Both the position numbers and the translations under genes were made by a program. Positions 49,958-57,528 of a DNA stretch of 64,000 nt are shown here, piece after piece. The notes below the pieces were generated by a model. The model had not been told where the DNA came from. It made no database searches and worked only from the letters and a program-made list of their open reading frames with translations. Source of the stretch: Pseudodesulfovibrio sediminis. Lineage in GTDB: Bacteria; Desulfobacterota; Desulfovibrionia; Desulfovibrionales; Desulfovibrionaceae. The stretch lies in contig NZ_AP024485.1 of assembly GCF_020886695.1 (NCBI RefSeq), positions 1,187,001-1,251,000 on the forward strand. Reading direction: 5' to 3'. The stretch's first letter is position 1, and each line of letters opens with the position of its first letter.

Positions 49958-50643
49958 AAGTACTCCCTCCGTTCAGCACGATTTTATCATGCAATCTTTT
50001 ATAATGAGATCACCATAACTCTGATCGATGATTTAAACTTTTGTTTATAAATTGTACATAATAAACTCATTTCTGTATAATCTTCCTTTGACGCGATAAT
50101 TTACAGTAAAAATCACCATACAATTATATTTTTACACAATTTTAAACGTTGAAATCGCATTTAATAGCAATTTATTTTGTAGCAATACATCTTATAGAAA
50201 AAATCTTTACAAACTAACAACAGTATTAAAAGTTATTATTTTAATCACATACCAAATACAGCATACTCGACCATCATAAGCAATGAGTAGAATACAAGAA
50301 ATCTTAATTATATAGTTATCACAGCGCGACATACAAACCATTGCTTGCCACGTCGTAACGCCCACTCAATGAGACTCCATAACAGGTCGTAATACTGAAC
50401 GTTAACACAACCGACTCCAACAACAGATTCTTTCTCTGGGCCACCTTTTCGATTCCGTTGCAAAGGGGCGACAGCAGCAAAAACGCCTCCTCCGATAAGT
50501 CACAGCCTCATTTTCTTAACAATTCTTAATATTTTTTATTCTAATTCTGCAGAAGGCTGGCCTGCTGCTTGCTGCCAACAGCGCATGGCTAGAGGCAGGC
50601 AATTCTTGCCGCTTTATCAACCTCCAACACAAAGGAGAGTAGT
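49958..50643. other. 686-base AT-rich spacer
   Basis: No gene found. The part from about 50020 to 50320 is extremely AT-rich with many short A- and T-tracts. From 50340 to 50520 composition returns to normal, but no frame has a ribosome site. It includes the promoter region of the TTG-started receptor (left) and, at its right end, the sigma-54-type promoter of the EF-hand gene. Confidence 0.6.
50558..50573 (+). promoter_or_regulatory. Predicted sigma-54 promoter of the EF-hand gene
   Basis: TGGCCTGCTGCTTGCT matches the -24/-12 pattern TGGC-N7-TTGCT with the exact GG-N10-GC spacing. Transcription would start near 50584, giving a 60-base leader with the AAAGGAG ribosome site. The AT-rich DNA upstream is suited to an activator and looping. 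Confidence 0.6.
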
Positions 50644-51165
50644 ATGAGCATCTCAGCAATCGGCTCAGGGTCTGCTCTGGGACAGATGACAGGGCTATCC
50701 AGGAGCGAGAAACCAAGCTCGGATGACATTGCCGCGTCCATTTTCGAAAGGGATGACGCAGACGGTGACGGCCTGCTGAATCTCGATGAAACACCGCTGG
50801 ATGAAGAGCGCTTCAATTCCATTGATACGGACGGTGACGGGTTCATCACTGCCAAGGAATTGACCGCTGACATTGAAGCAAACATGGCAGAAGGTATGCC
50901 TGTGGCACCTCCCGGCGCACAGGAACAGGCTGCGACGGCAACCGGTTCCGGTTCGGCAGACTCCTCCAGCAGCAGTGAAAACGAAGAGGAATACGACACG
51001 TATGATCTGAATGAAGATGGTGTTGTGACTCTCGACGAACTGCTTCAGGCATTCCAGAGTGGCGACTCCAGCCTCAAGTCCGTTTTCGAAAGCTTGGGTG
51101 ATGGCGCCGTGTCCAGCATGACAACCCGCCTCGCCATGGAAGCGTATCAGGCGCAGATGGGCTAG
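50644..51165 (+). CDS. EF-hand calcium-binding protein
   Basis: A 173-residue protein with three EF-hand loops: DADGDGLLNLDE (residues 38-49), DTDGDGFITAKE (61-72) and DLNEDGVVTLDE (121-132). All have the Asp/Asn-rich ligands and the closing Glu. The first two form a normal pair. The third stands alone after a Ser/Ala/Glu-rich linker (about 85-118). There is no signal peptide; the N-terminus 'MSISAIGSGSALGQMTGLS' is flexible and resembles that of proteins secreted by non-Sec routes, which is only a suggestion. AAAGGAG precedes the ATG. The calcium role and partner are unknown, but its likely sigma-54 promoter suggests a link to motility or surface functions. Confidence 0.88.
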   Translation: MSISAIGSGSALGQMTGLSRSEKPSSDDIAASIFERDDADGDGLLNLDETPLDEERFNSIDTDGDGFITAKELTADIEANMAEGMPVAPPGAQEQAATATGSGSADSSSSSENEEEYDTYDLNEDGVVTLDELLQAFQSGDSSLKSVFESLGDGAVSSMTTRLAMEAYQAQMG

Positions 51166-51180
51166 CAGATGATTCGTCCC

Positions 51181-51209
51181 CGGTTTTCGACGCAATGGCG
51201 TCGAGACCG
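51181..51209. terminator. Hairpin after the EF-hand gene
   Basis: CGACGC (51188-51193) pairs with GCGTCG (51198-51203), with outer CGGT/ACCG pairing. No T-run follows, so termination may need Rho; it could also protect the 3' end. Confidence 0.45.
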
Positions 51210-51341
51210 TACTTATCAGAGGGGGCATCTCCCTCAGGGACGAGAGAGATGCAGAGCTTTCACCGTCACATGTCGCTTGACTGCCATACAGCCGAAGGTC
51301 CACTTCTTTGGCTGTTTGTCGTTAGTCCCCACAGCCGAGCG

Positions 51342-52877
51342 CTAGTCCTCGCCCTGCATGCCGTGCATGTTTTCATCCAGCTTTGCCGCCAGATTTGCCA
51401 GATCATCCACGGAATGCGCCACAGTCTCCATGGATTCAGCGGTCTCACCGGCTATGAGATTAACCGAATCCACGGCCCGATTGATCTCCTCACTGGCGGA
51501 GGACTGTTCTTCGGAAGCAGTGGCAATGCTCTCCACCTGCGAGGCGGTGTCACGAGAACAATCCAGAATTTCCTGCAAGGATTTTCCAGCCTCATCGCAC
51601 ATCTCTGACACCTGCTCAATGCTCTGTACAGTCTCATCCGTGGCTTGAATACTCTTGTCCGAACTTCCCTGAATGGCAGAAATGAATTCAGAAACATTTT
51701 TCGTGGCATGCAGGGTCTTTTCCGCCAACTTGCGGATTTCGTCCGCTACAACGGAGAACCCTCTGCCCGCTTCGCCCGCTCTGGCCGCCTCGATGGCTGC
51801 GTTCAGGGCCAACAGGTTGGTCTGATCAGCTATGTCCGAGATGACCTGCATAATGGAAGAAATTCCCTGGCTATGCTTCCCCAGCGCGCCCATTTCCTTA
51901 CGAAGATTTACCGCCTTTGAATTCACTTCATCCATGACCTGGATCATCTCGTTGACAAGACCTGATCCTGAACGAGCGATATCCTGTGTCTGCCGCGCTA
52001 CCTCTGCCGCGCCTCCCGCATTTTTGGCAACCTCCAGAATCGTCTGGTTCATTTCCATCATCGCGGTCGCCACTTCTTCCACACGATCTCGCTGTTCTTG
52101 CATGCCCGTGCTGGAAACTGCGACTTCAGATCGAATTTTGTCGGAGGATCTAGCCACCTGCTCAGATATCTTGCTTGCTTCCTCAACGCCGTTGGCTATT
52201 CGCGTATTTTGTTCCGTTATATGGCGTTCTTTCAAAACGACGTTGGTGAAATCCATGATCGTGGTAAAGCCCCCCACAAGCTTACCCTGCAAATCATAAA
52301 TGGGTGACGCAGCAACAGAAATATATTTGACCGTCCCCTTGCTCCCTGTCACCTCTGTCTTGGCAAAGAGCTTCTTATCCTCTTTCATACACCGCTCTGT
52401 CACGGTTTCCCGGTTGTCCCCATAGAAAAACATAGAGAAGTTGCTACCAATAAAGTCCTCAGGAACCCCGTCTTTTTCCAAAAGCTTGAGCGTGCTTTCA
52501 TTGATCCATTTAATAGTGCCACAGAGTTCAACAACAACCATGGGGGTCATGATATTGTTGATCATGGCCTCACTGATTCCGATTTTGTGAACAAGAGCAT
52601 CACGCAAACGATCTATTTTATCGGCGAGTTTAGGGTGCAGATTTTTTTTAAGGGATTCTTCTGAAGACGAAAAATCCATTTCAACGAGTTGACCTACCTG
52701 CTGCATTGCAGCAACACGTTCTTTATCACATTTGATTTGCTGCAAAAGAACAAAGCCCAGCAACAATACGATCGCCCCGACATGCAAGGCCACTCCAACT
52801 ACACTACCTGAAAAGTACAAACCACAAGCAAGCAAAAGACCAACAACCACCAATCCTGCCACAATCTGTTTCGTCAT
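51342..52877 (-). CDS. PAS-containing methyl-accepting chemotaxis protein
   Basis: A 511-residue receptor. Two close N-terminal helices (about residues 5-22 and 27-46) form a hairpin anchor with almost no periplasmic part. A cytoplasmic PAS domain follows (about 100-225: '[20 protein letters not shown]', '[14 protein letters not shown]', '[20 protein letters not shown]'). Then come the coiled-coil hairpin with tip '[20 protein letters not shown]' and the return helix. It would sense an internal signal such as redox state or a metabolite rather than an external ligand. AGGAGAA precedes the ATG. It ends with an acidic tail and no CheR-binding pentapeptide. Confidence 0.94.
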   Translation of the reverse strand: MTKQIVAGLVVVGLLLACGLYFSGSVVGVALHVGAIVLLLGFVLLQQIKCDKERVAAMQQVGQLVEMDFSSSEESLKKNLHPKLADKIDRLRDALVHKIGISEAMINNIMTPMVVVELCGTIKWINESTLKLLEKDGVPEDFIGSNFSMFFYGDNRETVTERCMKEDKKLFAKTEVTGSKGTVKYISVAASPIYDLQGKLVGGFTTIMDFTNVVLKERHITEQNTRIANGVEEASKISEQVARSSDKIRSEVAVSSTGMQEQRDRVEEVATAMMEMNQTILEVAKNAGGAAEVARQTQDIARSGSGLVNEMIQVMDEVNSKAVNLRKEMGALGKHSQGISSIMQVISDIADQTNLLALNAAIEAARAGEAGRGFSVVADEIRKLAEKTLHATKNVSEFISAIQGSSDKSIQATDETVQSIEQVSEMCDEAGKSLQEILDCSRDTASQVESIATASEEQSSASEEINRAVDSVNLIAGETAESMETVAHSVDDLANLAAKLDENMHGMQGED

Positions 52878-53418
52878 CTGTATTTTCTCCTGAATAAACG
52901 CAACCCACTCTCATAAAAACATATTGGCAAATAAAAAAGCAAGCATAATCCATGCCTGACACAGAAAATACAGCAATTGGGGGACATTTAGCAATCGTAA
53001 AACCTGACCCAACAGTCGATGCGTGTCATATTGACTCACTTTTTGATTCAAAAAATCATCTTTTTTCACTAAAAATAAATTATATTAACATATTATCAAT
53101 GTGTCATTTATGGACAGCACAAACGGCTTTCGGGTCAAAAAAGGACACTGCGAGGGCGAGCCGTACTCCATGCTCAAAAAAAAGGTGATTTGACGTAATT
53201 CTTTTCTCAAAACGATGCCTGAAGCGGTAAATTCGACCTCGCATTTTATGGAGTATTGCCGTTAATTGTATCATTTTTTGCACTTTTTACCGCCATATTG
53301 TTTCAGACTGGCATTGTCGCCTCTATTCTGTCATAAGGGCCGCATTGTTAATCAGCCATAGCGCGAAAAGGCTATGACCAGTAGCATTTCACACTGCAAG
53401 AACAAGGAGACAGAACAG
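52878..53418. other. 541-base AT-rich divergent spacer
   Basis: No gene found. An open frame at 52952-53188 has no ribosome site and an unlikely composition. The region should hold promoters for the PAS receptor (left) and opgG (right). A frame-open extension of opgG to 53374 also lies here but is not believed to be translated. Confidence 0.55.
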
Positions 53419-55074
53419 ATGCCTGTCCGACATATTCGCGGCATTTCCCTACGTCAGCTCACGGCATGTGCCGTGTTCGCGCTCGCCATTGCGGGCATGA
53501 TGATGCTTCCGACACTTTCTTCTGATCACGAAACATGGTTGCCAGGCCCACAAGCCGCTCACGCAGCCACCGCGCCCCAGGAGCCTTTCGATTATGCCAT
53601 CCTCAAAGGCAAGGCCCGCACTCTGGCTCAACAGCCCTACATCGACCACAAGGCCGACATCCCGAAAGCCGTAAAGGACATGACCTGGGATCAATACCAA
53701 TCCATTCACTTTAACAACGACCATGCGCTATGGCGCAAAAAGGACTCAAGGTTCAGGGGCACCCTGTTCCACCTCGGCCTGTACTTCACGCAGCCCGTGG
53801 CATTTTATGAATTAAACAATGGACTGGCCAAAAGGATCGACTACGATCCCGGACTGTTCAAGTACGGGAAATCCCACATCGACCCGGAGAAGCTCCCGGC
53901 GGACCTCGGCTTTGCGGGCTTCCGTCTTCAGTTCAAACCGGACTGGGTCCGAGATGTTGTGGCGTTCCTCGGTGCGAGTTACTTCCGTGCAGTAGGCAAA
54001 GAAATGCAGTACGGGCTGTCCGCACGCGGTCTGGCCGTGGACACGGCCCTGCCCCGCCCGGAAGAGTTCCCGATGTTCACGGCGTTCTGGATGGAGCAGC
54101 CTAAACCCGGCAGCAATACGGCCACGGTGTACGCGCTTCTGGATTCACCCAGCATTACCGGCGCCTACCGGTTCGACATCACCCCGGGCGACACGCTGAC
54201 CATGCGTGTCGATGCCGCCCTCTATCCGCGAAAAGCCATAGAGCGCCTTGGCATAGCCCCGCTCACCAGCATGTTCATGGTCGGCGAAAACGACCGCCGC
54301 ATGGGCTATGATTGGCGTCCTGAAATCCATGACTCAGATGGACTGGCCATGCACACCGGCTCCGGTGAATGGATCTGGCGTCCCCTGAACAACCCCCGCA
54401 CCTTGCGCTTCAACGCCTACACTGATGAAAACCCGAAGGCGTTCGGCCTGCTCCAACGAGATCAGAACTTCGATCACTATCAGGACGACGGCGTATACTA
54501 TGACAAGCGCCCCGGTCTGTGGGTGATGCCTCGCGGCAACTGGGGCAAAGGCTCGGTGCAACTGGTGGAAATCCCCACTCTTGATGAAACCTTCGACAAC
54601 ATCGTGGCCTTCTGGAGCCCGGACAAGCCCATCGAACCCGGCCAGGAACTTCTCTACAGCTACGATCTGTTCTGGGGAACGGCCGCGCACGGCCCGAAGC
54701 AGCTCGCCCATGTGGCCGACACCTTCACGGGATTGGGCGGCGCTGTCGGCAAGCGGCGCGCACATTTCAGCAAACGTTTTGTTGTCGATTTCACCGGCGG
54801 CAAGCTTTCGCGGATAGGTGACGACGCCAGGGTTTCCGCTTCCATCATCACGACCGCAGGCACGATCGAAATGACCAGAATCGAACCGCTCCATTCAAGA
54901 AAGGGGTATCGGGTCCGCTTTGATCTCGTCCCGCCGGACACAAGCGAAAATCCCATCAACCTGCGTCTGTTCCTCAAGTCCGGCAAACAGACACTCTCCG
55001 AAACCTGGGTCTACCAATGGACTCCGCCTCCGGCAGACCAGCGCCAGCTCCACAACGCTGGCCACCTGCATTAA
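53419..55074 (+). CDS. opgG: Periplasmic glucan biosynthesis protein OpgG (MdoG)
   Basis: A 551-residue periplasmic protein needed for making osmoregulated periplasmic glucans. The signal peptide (about residues 1-50) has a hydrophobic core 'LTACAVFALAIAGMMML' and an 'AHAATA' cleavage zone. The mature part is the all-beta MdoG domain: 'FDYAILKGKARTLAQQPY', 'LFHLGLYFTQPVAFYELNNG', 'GASYFRAVGKEMQYGLSARG', 'GENDRRMGYDWRPEIHDSDG' and 'FDHYQDDGVYYDKRPGLWV'. The start at 53419 has AAGGAG 9 bases upstream. The glucosyltransferase partner opgH is not next to it in this window, unlike the opgGH operon of enterobacteria. Confidence 0.94.
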   Translation: MPVRHIRGISLRQLTACAVFALAIAGMMMLPTLSSDHETWLPGPQAAHAATAPQEPFDYAILKGKARTLAQQPYIDHKADIPKAVKDMTWDQYQSIHFNNDHALWRKKDSRFRGTLFHLGLYFTQPVAFYELNNGLAKRIDYDPGLFKYGKSHIDPEKLPADLGFAGFRLQFKPDWVRDVVAFLGASYFRAVGKEMQYGLSARGLAVDTALPRPEEFPMFTAFWMEQPKPGSNTATVYALLDSPSITGAYRFDITPGDTLTMRVDAALYPRKAIERLGIAPLTSMFMVGENDRRMGYDWRPEIHDSDGLAMHTGSGEWIWRPLNNPRTLRFNAYTDENPKAFGLLQRDQNFDHYQDDGVYYDKRPGLWVMPRGNWGKGSVQLVEIPTLDETFDNIVAFWSPDKPIEPGQELLYSYDLFWGTAAHGPKQLAHVADTFTGLGGAVGKRRAHFSKRFVVDFTGGKLSRIGDDARVSASIITTAGTIEMTRIEPLHSRKGYRVRFDLVPPDTSENPINLRLFLKSGKQTLSETWVYQWTPPPADQRQLHNAGHLH

Positions 55075-55088
55075 AAAAGCGGTAAAAA

Positions 55089-55126
55089 AGAACAAAAGGC
55101 ACACCGTCATGATGACGGTGTGCCTT
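55089..55126. terminator. Bidirectional terminator between opgG and the methyltransferase gene
   Basis: AAGGCACACCGTC (55096-55108) pairs perfectly with GACGGTGTGCCTT (55114-55126). On the minus strand it is followed by a T-rich tract, making it a strong terminator for the methyltransferase gene; on the plus strand it also follows opgG. Confidence 0.88.
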
Positions 55127-55170
55127 CCTGATTTCAACGCTTACAATTTTACCAAGAGACTCCCTCCGAA

Positions 55171-56190
55171 TTATTTTTCGATCTGCGCAGCCACGATCAA
55201 CCCCATTTGGTTTTCAGCGACCCTTTCACTCCGAACAGCGGTAAATCCATGTCGTGACAGAACGTCTGTAAGCCCTTCTTTTTCTATGACATGTGAAGGA
55301 TATCCAGACAATCGTGTCATGGCCTCCAACGCGACATGGGACAGCAGATCCTCATACATCTCGTTTTGAGCATAGTGATGGGAAACAAACCAGCCGCCCG
55401 GTTTTAATGTCTCGGCGATCCTCTCGATAACACTCGAAAGGTCGTGTTTCATGACATATAATATGTGGGACATGACAACCACATCATATTGCGACTCCGG
55501 CAAACGGTCTTCTTTCAGATCAAACTCGATGGTTGAGATGCGCTCGCCAAATCCCAGTTTCTCGCAACGGGACTGGGCCAGAGGCAACACACCAGGCAAA
55601 TCATAAATCACGCCTTTCATCTCCGGGTTCTGTTCCAAAACACCGAGGGTATACATACCGTGATTGCCCCCGATATCGCACATTGAAGTAAACCCGGTAA
55701 AATCGGGGAGTCTTCCAATATAATCCACCACAGCGGAGAGCCCGCCACTCATGGCATTCTGTGCAGTACCTTCAATGGCATCCATGGTACTCCAGTCTCC
55801 TTTCATGGACTGGACCTGCGCATCTTTACCCGCGAGCAAGTCAAGGATGGAGTCTTCGACCTTGGTATAAAAACTCGTGATCAAACGCATGCCGTCCGCT
55901 TGATACAGCGGGGCCGTGCTCACAAGATACTCGTTTGCCACAGGCGTATTTGCATAAACGCCCTCCGTACGCACCAGCAACCGGGCCGCGACCAGGACAT
56001 CCAGGACCGGCTCAAGACGATCAGCGACAAGCTCCAGTCTTTTTGCCAGATCAAACGAAGTCATCCCTTTACCAACAAGGAAATCAAATACTTTCAGTTC
56101 AATAGCCGCCATGATCACCTTGTTCACAAACGACGCGACAGGGGCCTTGCGTATCGGTTCGAAATCAGTCTCAGGCTTGAAAATAAGCAT
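55171..56190 (-). CDS. Class I SAM-dependent O-methyltransferase (acetylserotonin/carminomycin type)
   Basis: A 339-residue protein with an N-terminal winged-helix dimer domain ('VNKVIMAAIELKVFDFLVGK', 'LEPVLDVLVAARLLVR') and a C-terminal Rossmann methyltransferase domain: 'SMCDIGGNHGMYTLGVL' (SAM motif I), 'IYDLPGVLPLAQSRCE', 'DVVVMSHILYVMKHDLS' and 'LKPGGWFVSHHY'. This layout is that of O-methyltransferases acting on phenolic or polyketide hydroxyls. The ATG at 56190 has AAGGAG 5 bases away; a GTG two codons earlier is less likely. The gene starts right behind a perfect MarR-type operator and is adjacent to a marR gene, so induction by its own aromatic substrate is plausible. Confidence 0.88.
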   Translation of the reverse strand: MLIFKPETDFEPIRKAPVASFVNKVIMAAIELKVFDFLVGKGMTSFDLAKRLELVADRLEPVLDVLVAARLLVRTEGVYANTPVANEYLVSTAPLYQADGMRLITSFYTKVEDSILDLLAGKDAQVQSMKGDWSTMDAIEGTAQNAMSGGLSAVVDYIGRLPDFTGFTSMCDIGGNHGMYTLGVLEQNPEMKGVIYDLPGVLPLAQSRCEKLGFGERISTIEFDLKEDRLPESQYDVVVMSHILYVMKHDLSSVIERIAETLKPGGWFVSHHYAQNEMYEDLLSHVALEAMTRLSGYPSHVIEKEGLTDVLSRHGFTAVRSERVAENQMGLIVAAQIEK

Positions 56191-56202
56191 ATACACTCCT
56201 TG

Positions 56203-56219
56203 TGTTTAGCTGCTAAACA
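56203..56219. promoter_or_regulatory. MarR operator before the methyltransferase gene
   Basis: TGTTTAGC-T-GCTAAACA is a perfect 8+1+8 palindrome between marR and the methyltransferase gene, 13 bases before the ATG and next to its ribosome site. The same arms recur at 56701-56717. Confidence 0.82.
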
Positions 56220-56235
56220 GATTGGGTAAAAAATT

Positions 56236-56694
56236 TTACTTCAAATAATTCCCCATCCATCCGTCCATTTCTTCGCTCAAACTACAGACCACTTGATATG
56301 AAGAGTCATCCAGATTCTGTAAAAATGCCATGAACTGCGCATCATGCTTTTGATGAAACTCCATATGCCGGGAATGCGCCACTCTGCCCAGTTCCGTGGC
56401 GCTGATAATGACGCGCGCACCGTTGTGCCGATCTTTTTCCTTGGTAAACAACCCTTTCTTGAGCAGTCGCCCGGTCAACTGGGAGACAGCACCCTTGGTC
56501 GTCCCCAGCTCCTGGGCAAGCTCCGTAACGCTGAACGGTCCCTGGGTTACAACAGTTGAAACCATGTGGATTTCAGCAGGAAACAAAGGATCACCAACGC
56601 CAAAATCAAACGGCATCTTGTCAATACGGGCATATTTTTCAAGAGCACGTCCCAGCGTTTTCAGGACCGGCAACACATCGTCAAATGATCTCAT
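56236..56694 (-). CDS. MarR-family repressor, probably autoregulated
   Basis: A 152-residue winged-helix regulator. Seen: dimer helix 'VLPVLKTLGRALEKYARID', 'FSVTELAQELGTTKGAVSQL' (recognition region), 'LLKKGLFTKEKDRHNGARVI' (wing with Asp-Arg) and 'ISATELGRVAHSRHMEFHQ'. ATG at 56694 is the likely start; GTG at 56700 is in frame. No Shine-Dalgarno sequence is present because the operator copy ends 6 bases before the ATG. The predicted -10 lies in that operator, which places +1 at about the ATG itself: a leaderless mRNA is inferred. It probably represses itself and the methyltransferase gene downstream. Confidence 0.92.
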   Translation of the reverse strand: MRSFDDVLPVLKTLGRALEKYARIDKMPFDFGVGDPLFPAEIHMVSTVVTQGPFSVTELAQELGTTKGAVSQLTGRLLKKGLFTKEKDRHNGARVIISATELGRVAHSRHMEFHQKHDAQFMAFLQNLDDSSYQVVCSLSEEMDGWMGNYLK

Positions 56695-56700
56695 GCGCAC

Positions 56701-56730
56701 TGTTTAGCAGCTAAACAAAATCAAGGTCAA
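56701..56730 (-). promoter_or_regulatory. MarR operator overlapping the marR promoter
   Basis: TGTTTAGC-A-GCTAAACA (56701-56717) is the second perfect copy. On the minus strand TTGACC (complement of 56725-56730) and TAAACA (complement of 56701-56706) are separated by 18 bases, so the operator covers the spacer end and the -10. The start point falls at or within a base or two of the marR ATG. Confidence 0.75.
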
Positions 56731-56855
56731 CTGTTTTTCATTTTTGACAGCCACTTGTTCGCAACTGCGGTTCCCTGCGATACAAAAGGGATTCCACAAA
56801 AAAAAGGCAGAGAAGAACACTTCCCGGCCTTTGCTCCGCAAGATGTACGATTGTC

Positions 56856-57329
56856 TTACTTCAACTCTCTATCGGCGTATTCAAAGTACTTCCCTTTCTT
56901 GACCGTGAATTCATGGTCAAAAAACGGCGATGAAATAAGAAATTCCGCAGACGAACGGTTGCTGGCCGTGGGGATATTATACAGCACGGCCAGACGCAAC
57001 AGCGCCTTCACGTCGACATCATGCGGTTGAGGCTCCATGGGGTCCCAAAAGAAAAACAGAATATCAACCTCGCCGTCGGCAATGTGGGCACCAAGCTGCT
57101 GATCGCCGCCCAACGGTCCTGATTTCAATCTGGTGACATTGACGGGATGCGACGCATCTCCCGATTCCGCAGCGCGTTTTTCGAGCAGTGATTTGACCAG
57201 CCGTCCGGTTGTACCGGTAGCGATGAGGTGATGCTGGACCAGCATGCCTCGATTGCAATCGATGAAATCCAACAGCTCATCCTTGCAATTATCGTGAGCC
57301 ACCACTGCAATATTTCTCGTTGTATCCAT
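56856..57329 (-). CDS. mgsA: Methylglyoxal synthase
   Basis: A 157-residue enzyme (E. coli: 152) that turns dihydroxyacetone phosphate into methylglyoxal and phosphate, a phosphate-relieving bypass of lower glycolysis. 'NIAVVAHDNCKDELLDF' (His and Lys contacts), 'ATGTTGRLV' (phosphate loop), 'SGPLGGDQQLGA' with catalytic Asp76, and 'FFFWDPMEPQPHDVDVKALL' with Asp96 and His103 are all present. The start is taken at the second of two adjacent ATGs (57329), because GGAG is 5 bases before it. It is a single gene; the 140 bases between it and marR are not coding. Confidence 0.96.
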   Translation of the reverse strand: MDTTRNIAVVAHDNCKDELLDFIDCNRGMLVQHHLIATGTTGRLVKSLLEKRAAESGDASHPVNVTRLKSGPLGGDQQLGAHIADGEVDILFFFWDPMEPQPHDVDVKALLRLAVLYNIPTASNRSSAEFLISSPFFDHEFTVKKGKYFEYADRELK

Positions 57330-57493
57330 CATAACTCCAATCTGAAATGTACTATGCCGGTTACGCCGGACCACACATGAGCCGATTATGTGTCACGCCC
57401 GGCGAACACCGATAGCATGCGTCCTTCCATGACGAATGGCAACCCTCATGGTCACACAATACCCTGAGAATCTGCGGCAATGCAATGCAAGGG

Positions 57494-57523
57494 AAAAGGC
57501 TTGTCTGCATACACAGACAAGCC
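57494..57523 (-). terminator. Terminator of the third RND operon
   Basis: GGCTTGTCTG (57498-57507) and CAGACAAGCC (57514-57523) form a perfect 10-base stem; on the minus strand TTTTCCC follows. It lies 6 bases after the permease stop. Confidence 0.88.
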
Positions 57524-57528
57524 GTTCT

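Noticed and set aside
52952-53188. Plus-strand frame of 78 codons upstream of opgG
   Set aside because: No ribosome site and a mixed, low-information sequence in an AT-rich spacer.
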